Shown here: positions 57,556 to 64,000 of the stretch, one piece after another | Layout of the letters: each line of letters opens with the position of its first letter | Numbering within the stretch: position 1 is the stretch's first letter | DNA from: Rhodospirillaceae bacterium | GTDB taxonomy: Bacteria; Pseudomonadota; Alphaproteobacteria; Rhodospirillales; Rhodospirillaceae | Assembly (NCBI GenBank): GCA_002737725.1 | Contig: NSIP01000001.1 | Coordinates: forward strand, 1 to 64,000 | Direction of reading: 5' to 3' | Length of the DNA stretch: 64,000 bases | The notes under the pieces: model-generated | What the model was told of the DNA's origin: nothing | What the model saw: only the letters and a program-made list of their open reading frames with translations | Databases searched by the model: none | Translations under genes and position numbers: made by a program

Positions 57556-57825
57556 TTATTTTGCGGCAACGGCTTTGACACGCTTGGACAGACGCGACAA
57601 CTTGCGCGACACGGTGCGCTTGTGCATCACGCCCTTGGTCGCGCCGCGCGCCATGGCTGGCATGGCTTTTTTGAAGGCGGCTTGAGCAGCGGCTTTGTCG
57701 CCCGCGGCCAGGGCGATCTCGATACCCTTCACGGCTGTGCGAATCGCACTGAGACGTGACTTGTTAATCACGGCTCGGCGGGCGTTACGGCGAATGCGCT
57801 TTTTGGCAGACTTATGCTGAGCCAT
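57556..57825 (-). CDS. rpsT: 30S ribosomal protein S20
   Basis: An 89-residue, strongly basic protein starting [20 protein letters not shown] and ending [13 protein letters not shown], the full wording of S20, which binds 16S rRNA in the body of the small subunit. It lies upstream of dnaA on the same strand, an arrangement common in alphaproteobacteria. A short CTAAT-AA-(T)TAG stem followed by T7 near 57490-57511 could act as a weak terminator. Confidence 0.97.
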   Translation of the reverse strand: MAQHKSAKKRIRRNARRAVINKSRLSAIRTAVKGIEIALAAGDKAAAQAAFKKAMPAMARGATKGVMHKRTVSRKLSRLSKRVKAVAAK

Positions 57826-57979
57826 GGATCGATCTTCTTGAAGGTATCGGGTTTTTAGGAAGGTCTTGAGTTTTTAGGCAGACCCGGCTGATGGCCGAAT
57901 CGCCTCGTACACGAGACCGCGCCTTATAAGAGAGCCGCCCTACCCCGTCAACAGCGGGGCCGAGGCACAGATCGTGATC

Positions 57980-58756
57980 TTACTGGTGCTTAAAGGCCGG
58001 TTGGCGTTTCTCGACAAAGGCGGCCATGCCTTCTTTTTGATCTTCCAGTGCAAAGGTGGCGTGAAACATCCGGCGCTCAAATCGCACGCCTTCGGCCAGG
58101 GTGGTCTCAAAAGCGCGGTTGACGCACTCTTTGGCCATCATCACGACGGGCAGCGAGAGGGCGGCGATGCGCTCGGCGGCCTTCATGGCTTCTTCCATCA
58201 GCTTATCAGCCGCCACAACCCGACTGACGAGGCCGCACTTCTCGGCCTCAGCCGCATCCATGTTGCGGGCGGTTAGCACCATATCCATGGCTTTGGCTTT
58301 TCCGACCGCACGGGTGAGGCGCTGGGTGCCCCCGGCGCCTGGAATAATACCCAAGGTTATTTCAGGTTGGCCAAAGCGCGCGGTGTCGGCGGCAATAATG
58401 AAGTCGCACATCATGGCTAATTCGCAGCCCCCACCCAGGGCATAGCCGGCCACCGCGGCGATAATCGGTTTGCGACAGACCGTAATGCGCTCCCACCCCT
58501 TGGTGATGAAATCGCCAACATAGGCATCGACAAAGGTTTGCGAGGCCATTTCTTTGATATCTGCCCCGGCCGCGAAAGCCTTTTCGCTGCCCGTCAGAAC
58601 AATCGCCCGGATCGTGGTGTCGGTTTCGAACGCATCGAGCGCTTGGCCAAGATCACGCACCAGGCCGTTCGACAAGGCATTCAGCGCCTTGGGACGATTG
58701 AGGGTGATGAGGCCAACATGGCCAAGGGTCTCGACCAAAATATTTTCGTAAGCCAT
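57980..58756 (-). CDS. Enoyl-CoA hydratase (crotonase family)
   Basis: A 258-residue crotonase-fold enzyme. ATG 58756 follows a CTGGAGAAC ribosome site. The oxyanion region reads [12 protein letters not shown]. The first catalytic Glu follows [17 protein letters not shown], and the second lies in [17 protein letters not shown]. These fit a short-chain enoyl-CoA hydratase of beta-oxidation (EchA/PaaF/Crt type). The position between rpsT and mutM is one I recall from other alphaproteobacteria. The upstream open frame adds 33 unlikely residues. Confidence 0.92.
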   Translation of the reverse strand: MAYENILVETLGHVGLITLNRPKALNALSNGLVRDLGQALDAFETDTTIRAIVLTGSEKAFAAGADIKEMASQTFVDAYVGDFITKGWERITVCRKPIIAAVAGYALGGGCELAMMCDFIIAADTARFGQPEITLGIIPGAGGTQRLTRAVGKAKAMDMVLTARNMDAAEAEKCGLVSRVVAADKLMEEAMKAAERIAALSLPVVMMAKECVNRAFETTLAEGVRFERRMFHATFALEDQKEGMAAFVEKRQPAFKHQ

Positions 58757-58865
58757 GGCGTTCTCCAGCTTCGGTGATTGCGGTTTCAACTCAAACCCTT
58801 GAGGACCGCATCTTGAATGGCGGCGCGGTCTACACCTGACCTTAGGCTGCGTCAAATCCGCTGCA

Positions 58866-59702
58866 CTAGGTTTGACACTTCGGGCAATAAAAAGTCGACC
58901 GACCGCCTTGAATCAGGCGTTTTATCGCGCCCACGCCGCCATGACTGTCAGCATTGTGACAGGGCTCGCCTTCCCGGCCATAAACACGCCAGTTGTGTTG
59001 GAAGTAACCCAACTCGCCATTGGGTTGGATGTGATCGCGCAAGGATGACCCTCCCACCTTGATGGCCTCAAGCAGGACCGCCTTGATGTGCGGAACTAGC
59101 TTTTGAGTGCGCGCCAGATTGACGGTGCCCGATTTCCGCTTGGGCGAAAGGCCCGACCGGAACAAAGCCTCGCAGACGTAGATGTTGCCTAAACCCACTA
59201 CGATTCGCTGATCGAGAAGCGCCGTTTTAATTGCGCTGGCGCGGCCCTTCAGCGCTGCGGCTAAGACCTCGGGCGTAAAATCAACCCCCAGCGGATCAGG
59301 CCCCTGATCTTTAAACAGCTTGTGGGTATCGAGTTCGTTTTGCGCCGCCAACGTCATCAGGCCGAATCGACGCGGATCGTTCAGTCGCACTTCGGTGCCG
59401 TCGTCGGTCTCAAAAATAACGTGGTCATGTGCATCAAGGGACTGGCCGGGATTGACCGTGGTCATGCGGCCTGACATGCCCAGATGAGCGATAATCGCCT
59501 GGCCATCGTCGAGGTTCATAATGATGTATTTGGCGCGACGGTAAATTTTATCGATGCGCCGTCCGGTCAACTTTTGCGCAAGCCCCGATGGAAAAGGGAT
59601 GCGCAAGTTTTTGCGACGCACATCAACCCGCACCAGCCTGCACCCCTCCATCAGGTGCGACAGACCTCGGCAAACCGTTTCGACCTCAGGTAACTCGGGC
59701 AT
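58866..59702 (-). CDS. mutM: Formamidopyrimidine-DNA glycosylase
   Basis: The 278-residue protein begins with the catalytic [14 protein letters not shown] (Pro2 nucleophile, Glu3), has the helix-two-turns-helix [17 protein letters not shown] and ends with a zinc finger, [10 protein letters not shown]. MutM removes oxidised guanines such as 8-oxoG. The first half of the finger is unusual: [16 protein letters not shown] has one Cys followed by His and Asp where C-x2-4-C is expected. Zinc may be bound by Cys and His instead. The gene is divergent from ubiE. Confidence 0.94.
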   Translation of the reverse strand: MPELPEVETVCRGLSHLMEGCRLVRVDVRRKNLRIPFPSGLAQKLTGRRIDKIYRRAKYIIMNLDDGQAIIAHLGMSGRMTTVNPGQSLDAHDHVIFETDDGTEVRLNDPRRFGLMTLAAQNELDTHKLFKDQGPDPLGVDFTPEVLAAALKGRASAIKTALLDQRIVVGLGNIYVCEALFRSGLSPKRKSGTVNLARTQKLVPHIKAVLLEAIKVGGSSLRDHIQPNGELGYFQHNWRVYGREGEPCHNADSHGGVGAIKRLIQGGRSTFYCPKCQT

Positions 59703-59829
59703 GCGTATTCTCGTGAGAGGGACGACAGGACCATGCTGAACCACGAGTAAATTGTCGAGCATTGAGAATGGCTTGGGGGCCGGTACCCGGCATGACAGCG
59801 CCAGGCCGTTAGACTATGGTGCGAAGATC

Positions 59830-60603
59830 ATGAGTGAGAATCCCACACCCCACACGCACGCTGATGCCGACTTCGGATTTCGCAAAGTTGGCGAGCACGA
59901 AAAATCAGGGCTGGTGCGCCAAGTCTTCGATTCGGTGGCGTCCAAATACGACATCATGAACGACCTGATGAGCGCGGGCGTTCATCGGCTGTGGAAAGCC
60001 ACCATGATCGACATGGTTGCCCCCAGGGCGGGTCAGAAATTCTTGGATGTGGCGGGCGGCACCGGTGACATTGCGTTTCGCTTGGTCGACAGATTGGGGG
60101 GGCGACCAAAAATTCCAGTGACGGTGTGCGATATCAACGCTGAAATGCTGGCTGTGGGGCGCGACCGCGCCATCGACCATGGGTTGTTGGATGGCGTGGT
60201 TTGGAGTTGCGGCGATGCCGAAGCGCTGCCGTTTCCCGATGCAAGCTTTGACGTGACCACCATTGCCTTTGGATTGCGCAACGTCACCCACATTGAGCGT
60301 GCACTCAGCGAGGCCCGGCGCATCCTCAAACCCGGCGGCCGGTATTTGTGTCTTGAGTTCAGTCACATGGTGATCCCCGGTTTGGACAAACTCTACGACG
60401 CCTATTCGTTCTCGGTGCTGCCGGTCTTGGGCCAGATGATTGCGGGCGACCGCGCGGCTTACCAATATTTGGCTGAAAGTATCCGCAAATTTCCCGATCA
60501 GCGCACGCTGTGCAGCAAAATGACGGACGCGGGTTTTTCACAAGCAATCCACCGCAACCTCAGCGGTGGCATTGCTGCGATTCACTCAGGCTGGCGGATT
60601 TAA
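59830..60603 (+). CDS. ubiE: Ubiquinone biosynthesis C-methyltransferase UbiE
   Basis: A 257-residue SAM-dependent methyltransferase that methylates the demethoxy-quinol (or demethylmenaquinol) ring. Motifs: VRQVFDSVASKYDIMNDLMS, LDVAGGTGDIAFRLVDRLG, FGLRNVTHIERALSEARRIL and the C-terminal GGIAAIHSGWRI. An N-terminal His/Thr-rich extension precedes the family start. ATG 59830 is used. ubiB follows nine bases after the stop, so the two quinone genes form an operon. Confidence 0.96.
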   Translation: MSENPTPHTHADADFGFRKVGEHEKSGLVRQVFDSVASKYDIMNDLMSAGVHRLWKATMIDMVAPRAGQKFLDVAGGTGDIAFRLVDRLGGRPKIPVTVCDINAEMLAVGRDRAIDHGLLDGVVWSCGDAEALPFPDASFDVTTIAFGLRNVTHIERALSEARRILKPGGRYLCLEFSHMVIPGLDKLYDAYSFSVLPVLGQMIAGDRAAYQYLAESIRKFPDQRTLCSKMTDAGFSQAIHRNLSGGIAAIHSGWRI

Positions 60604-60612
60604 GGCACGCCT

Positions 60613-62160
60613 ATGTTCACTACGCTCGGTCACATCACCCGGCTCCTGACTATTGCGCGCATGCTGGCGCGTCACGACGCCATGGTCTTTTCCGAGATTC
60701 ATCCAGCCACGCGCACTGCTGCACGCGCGGCCAAATTCATCTGGCGACCATCGGCAGACCTTAAAGATTTGCGAACCGGACAGAGACTGGCTTTGGCTTT
60801 GGCCAAACTCGGCCCGACATTCATCAAATTTGGCCAGGCATTGTCGACACGCGCTGACTTGCTGGGCGAGGACGTGGCCGCTGACTTAGCCGAGCTGCAA
60901 GACCGTTTGCCGCCGTTTGCATTTAAAGATGCAGAGGCCACCATCGCAGCTGGTTTTGGCAGGCCCCTCACCGAATTATTTTCAAGCTTTGACGAAAAGC
61001 CAGTCGCTGCGGCTTCCATCGCACAAGTTCATTTTGCTATCACCACCGAGGGCCAGGAAGTTGCCGTTAAAGTGCTGCGGCCCAGTGTGGCCGAGGCCTT
61101 CAAACGCGATATCGCCTTGCTGTATTGGCTGGCGGATTTAGCCCTGCAAGCCCTACCAAAACTGCAGCGCTTGAAACCGCGTGATGTGGTGTCGACCTTC
61201 GAAAACACGACGCGTAATGAGATGAATTTTCGCTTCGAGGCCGCTGCCGCCCAAGAGCTTGCCGAAAATTTTGCAAACGATCCCAGCGTCAAGGTGCCTG
61301 GCGTCGATTGGCAGCGCACATCTGAACGTGTGCTGACGCTTGAGCGTGTTTCGGGTCTGCGGGTTGATGATCGCAGCGCGATTGAAGCCGCAGGCCTTGA
61401 TCCGATTGTTGTGGTGAAAACGGCTGCAGAAGCCTTTTTTAAAATGGTTTTCACGCACGGCTTTTTTCACGCCGATATGCACCCGGGCAATTTGTTTGTG
61501 ACCAATGAAGCTACTATTGTTGTGATGGACTTCGGCATTATGGGCCGCATTGACCACGCCACGCAGCGCACGCTGGGTGAAATGCTGCTGGGCTTTTTGA
61601 CGCGCGATTACAAAAAGGTCGCCGAAGTGCATATGAGCGCAGGCTTCGTGCCGGCCCACAAATCGGTCGATGATTTCGCTCAAGCCTGCCGATCTATCGC
61701 TGAACCGATACTTGGAAAACCCATTGCCGAGATCTCTTTGGCGCGTCTGTTGGGCCAACTGTTCCAGATCGCCGAAACCTTCGAGATGCAGACCCAACCA
61801 CAATTATTGCTGCTGCAAAAAAGCATGCTGGTGGTCGAGGGCGTGGGGCGCAATTTGGTGCCTGAGATGAACATGTGGGAACTGGCCAAGCCGATGATTG
61901 AAAGTTGGATGCGCGACCAACTGGGTACCGAGGCCATCGTCATGACGGCCACCGAGAGCGCGATAGCGACGCTGGCCAAAGTGCCACGCATCATTGATCG
62001 TGTAGACGCCGCCACCGCTGAGTTGCAATCGCACGGTCTGAAGCTACACCCCGACACCGCGCAGGCTTTGCGCGGGGGCAACGGGGGGGCGTGGGGCCGC
62101 TGGATACCGTGGCTGGCGATTGGCGCGCTGGTGATTGCCCTGCTTGTCGAGCGGAATTAG
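60613..62160 (+). CDS. ubiB: Ubiquinone biosynthesis ATPase/kinase-like UbiB
   Basis: A 515-residue atypical kinase of the ABC1/ADCK family. It has the KxGQ-type motif in FIKFGQALSTRADLLGE, the Ala-rich nucleotide loop PVAAASIAQVHFA, the catalytic HADMHPGNLFV and VMDFGIMGRID, and a C-terminal pair of hydrophobic segments (WIPWLAIGALVIALL). It supports coenzyme Q assembly at the inner membrane. It is coupled closely to ubiE, while coaBC follows after 39 bases. Confidence 0.95.
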   Translation: MFTTLGHITRLLTIARMLARHDAMVFSEIHPATRTAARAAKFIWRPSADLKDLRTGQRLALALAKLGPTFIKFGQALSTRADLLGEDVAADLAELQDRLPPFAFKDAEATIAAGFGRPLTELFSSFDEKPVAAASIAQVHFAITTEGQEVAVKVLRPSVAEAFKRDIALLYWLADLALQALPKLQRLKPRDVVSTFENTTRNEMNFRFEAAAAQELAENFANDPSVKVPGVDWQRTSERVLTLERVSGLRVDDRSAIEAAGLDPIVVVKTAAEAFFKMVFTHGFFHADMHPGNLFVTNEATIVVMDFGIMGRIDHATQRTLGEMLLGFLTRDYKKVAEVHMSAGFVPAHKSVDDFAQACRSIAEPILGKPIAEISLARLLGQLFQIAETFEMQTQPQLLLLQKSMLVVEGVGRNLVPEMNMWELAKPMIESWMRDQLGTEAIVMTATESAIATLAKVPRIIDRVDAATAELQSHGLKLHPDTAQALRGGNGGAWGRWIPWLAIGALVIALLVERN

Positions 62161-62199
62161 TTTAGTCTGAGGTTTATCTTCTGATCAGGTGTAAAGCAC

Positions 62200-63411
62200 G
62201 TGCTGCACAACAAACGTATTCTTCTCATCGTCGCGGGCGGGATTGCCGCCGTAAAAGTGCCCGACCTGATCAGGCGCTTGCGTGAACGCGGGGCCAGTGT
62301 GCGATGCATCCTCACCAAGGGCGGCGCGCAGTTTGTGACGCCACTCTCGCTGGCAGCCCTTTCAGGTCAGCACGTTTATCAGGATTTATTCTCGCTGACC
62401 GATGAAAGCGAGATGGGCCATATTCGACTGTCGCGCGAAGCCGATATTATTTTAGTGGCCCCGGCCACCGCCGACATGATAGCCAAGATGTCTCATGGCA
62501 TCGCCGACGATTTGGCGACCACTGCATTGTTGGCCACCGACAAGCCGGTGATGATTGCGCCGTCGATGAATGTGATGATGTGGACACACCCTGCGGTGCA
62601 AGTAAATTTGGAAACACTCAAAGCCCGCGGCGTGAGTGTTTTTGGGCCCGGCGCGGGGGACTTGGCCTGTGGCGAAGTGGGCGACGGGCGTATGGCTGAA
62701 GTGATGGATCTGGTCTCAGCGTTGGGAAGACACTTTCAAAAGCAACGTGGCGATGGTGCCTTGGCGCGCTTTCGCATTGTTGTGACCAGTGGGCCGACCA
62801 TTGAGCCCATTGATCCGGTGCGTTACATCGCCAATCGGTCGTCGGGCAAACAAGGCCATGCCATCGCCGCTGCATTGGCCGACATGGGCGCGCAAGTGAC
62901 ACTGGTTTCTGGCCCCACGCAAGAAGCCGATCCGGATGGAATCACGGTGGTGAAAGTTGAAACAGCCGCGCAGATGTTAAAAGCGGTGCGCGCCGCATTG
63001 CCTTGTGACATCGCGGTATGTGCTGCCGCCGTGGCCGATTGGCATGTGGCCGATGTCAGCAAGATTAAGCTGAAAAAAAGCACAGCGCCGCCACGCATTA
63101 ACTTAGCGCCAAATCCTGATATTTTGGCAACGTTGGCCCAGCCAGGCAAACAACGCCCTAGCCTCGTGATTGGCTTTGCGGCTGAAACCAGCGATGTGAT
63201 TGAAAAAGCCAAAATCAAACGCGCCGAGAAAAACTGCGATTGGATTGTTGCCAATGACGTCTCGCCGGGCTCGGGCACCTTCGGCAGCGAGAACAACACT
63301 GTTCATGTGATTACGGCTGAGGGTGTGCAAAATTGGCCGACCATGACAAAGCGCGAGGTCGCCGAAAAACTGGCTGATCTCGTGGCCACCTTCGCTGCCA
63401 AAAAACTCTAG
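62200..63411 (+). CDS. coaBC: Phosphopantothenoylcysteine decarboxylase/synthase CoaBC
   Basis: The 403-residue bifunctional enzyme makes 4'-phosphopantetheine from phosphopantothenate and cysteine in coenzyme A synthesis. The CoaC half shows [21 protein letters not shown], the active-site His region and [14 protein letters not shown]. The CoaB half starts [20 protein letters not shown] with [10 protein letters not shown] next, then [10 protein letters not shown] and the lysine pair in KIKLKK. It uses a GTG start at 62200 with AGGTG upstream. Confidence 0.95.
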   Translation: MLHNKRILLIVAGGIAAVKVPDLIRRLRERGASVRCILTKGGAQFVTPLSLAALSGQHVYQDLFSLTDESEMGHIRLSREADIILVAPATADMIAKMSHGIADDLATTALLATDKPVMIAPSMNVMMWTHPAVQVNLETLKARGVSVFGPGAGDLACGEVGDGRMAEVMDLVSALGRHFQKQRGDGALARFRIVVTSGPTIEPIDPVRYIANRSSGKQGHAIAAALADMGAQVTLVSGPTQEADPDGITVVKVETAAQMLKAVRAALPCDIAVCAAAVADWHVADVSKIKLKKSTAPPRINLAPNPDILATLAQPGKQRPSLVIGFAAETSDVIEKAKIKRAEKNCDWIVANDVSPGSGTFGSENNTVHVITAEGVQNWPTMTKREVAEKLADLVATFAAKKL

Positions 63412-63427
63412 AGAACCACCAGGCCCC

Positions 63428-63886
63428 ATGACTCAAGCATTGACCGTTGCCATTCAACGCCTGCCCGGCGCAGAGGATTTACCGCTGCCCAAGTACGCCA
63501 CGGCGCAAGCTGCTGGGATGGATTTGTGCGCGGCTGTGAAAACAGACGTGGTATTAGCCCCTGGTGCCCGTGCAATTATTCCAACGGGCTACGCGATCGC
63601 CTTGCCTGTGGGAACAGAAGCCCAAGTAAGGCCACGGTCGGGGTTGGCTGCGAAAAATGGCATCACCGTCCTGAATTCGCCGGGCACGATTGATGCCGAC
63701 TATCGCGGCGAAGTGGGCGTGATTCTCATAAACCATGGCACCGAGCCCTACACGATCACACGCGGACTACGCATCGCGCAGATGGTGATTGCGACATACG
63801 CCACCGTAACCTGGAGCAAAACCGCGACATTGCCTGAAACCGCGCGCGGTGCAGGCGGCTTTGGATCGACGGGACAAAAAAGTTAG
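63428..63886 (+). CDS. dut: dUTP diphosphatase
   Basis: A 152-residue trimeric dUTPase with the five motifs: [40 protein letters not shown]-type sequence ([13 protein letters not shown]), RIAQMVI and the C-terminal [10 protein letters not shown]. It hydrolyses dUTP to dUMP, keeping uracil out of DNA. It begins 16 bases after coaBC, the usual neighbour order in alphaproteobacteria. Confidence 0.97.
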   Translation: MTQALTVAIQRLPGAEDLPLPKYATAQAAGMDLCAAVKTDVVLAPGARAIIPTGYAIALPVGTEAQVRPRSGLAAKNGITVLNSPGTIDADYRGEVGVILINHGTEPYTITRGLRIAQMVIATYATVTWSKTATLPETARGAGGFGSTGQKS

Positions 63887-63911
63887 CGCACAACATACCG
63901 ATAAGGACACA

Positions 63912-64000
63912 TCCCCCTCACCCAGCTTCGGGTAAGCTCGGCCTACGCCTCGCTAACCCTGTGCATCCCTCTCCACCCGCCATGGGGGGTCGGGGTGAGG
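63912..64000. repeat. Intergenic inverted-repeat element, cut by the window end
   Basis: The sequence CCCCCTCACCC near 63912 and GGGGTGAGG at the very end are complementary and frame a G/C-rich spacer with internal small repeats. This type of CCCTCACCC...GGGTGAGGG interspersed repeat is common between genes in many proteobacteria. It may also act as the end of the dut transcript. The right border is not visible. Confidence 0.5.

Overview
The window looks like chromosomal DNA of an alphaproteobacterium. Three things point there: the gene run rpsT-dnaA-dnaN-recF-gyrB beside echA, mutM, ubiE, ubiB, coaBC and dut; the neighbourhood of SUV3-type helicase, S4 protein, 7Fe ferredoxin FdxA and CarD; and a dense cluster of GANTC (CcrM-type) sites upstream of dnaA. 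I cannot place it below class. A 108-bp RIME-like repeat hints at a rhizobial-type repeat family, while other traits would also fit Rhodospirillales.

Layout. 1-1.5 kb: a dead IS3-family copy. 1.5-9 kb: a TRAP transporter (dctQM facing a TakP-like dctP) next to a two-subunit 2-oxoacid:ferredoxin oxidoreductase (korAB) and a cystathionine beta-lyase-like enzyme, which suggests uptake and oxidation of a 2-oxo acid. 9.1-18 kb: a TonB-dependent receptor divergent from four consecutive, translationally coupled family-5 solute-binding proteins with no permease or ATPase gene. This is the most unusual locus here. 18-20.4 kb: a gene graveyard (cyclic-nucleotide-binding fragment, an ORF with an internal stop, a collapsed thermonuclease) around one intact EpmC-like HExxH protein. 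20.4-26 kb: carD, fdxA, a DUF938 methyltransferase, an S4 protein, the SUV3-like helicase and a shortened HPF gene with a perfect FNR/FixK-type site upstream. 26.6-33.2 kb: htpG, a DUF1223 protein, a double alpha/beta-hydrolase protein lacking usual nucleophiles, a serine beta-lactamase-like hydrolase and small AT-rich membrane ORFs.

33.2-36.4 kb: aconitase, then a structured intergenic region with an orphan terminator and the RIME-like repeat. 36.4-45.5 kb: a complete System I cytochrome c maturation operon (ccmA-I) followed by sco, a YcgN-like cysteine-cluster protein and a YgjP-like metalloprotease. 45.5-50 kb: SleB-type hydrolase, Bcr/CflA-type efflux pump and a class A PBP. 50-58 kb: gyrB, recF, dnaN, dnaA, a probable regulatory/origin region and rpsT. 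58-64 kb: enoyl-CoA hydratase, mutM, ubiE, ubiB, coaBC, dut and the beginning of an intergenic repeat.

Two themes recur. Many genes are tightly packed, with ATGA/GTGA couplings and convergent genes that share stop-codon bases. Several genes (IS transposase, HPF, DUF1223, thermonuclease) appear shortened by internal deletions; at the IS, HPF and DUF1223 loci the flanking residues suggest recombination between short repeats. No tRNA, rRNA or CRISPR array was found. All functional calls rest on motif recognition; no database search was possible.
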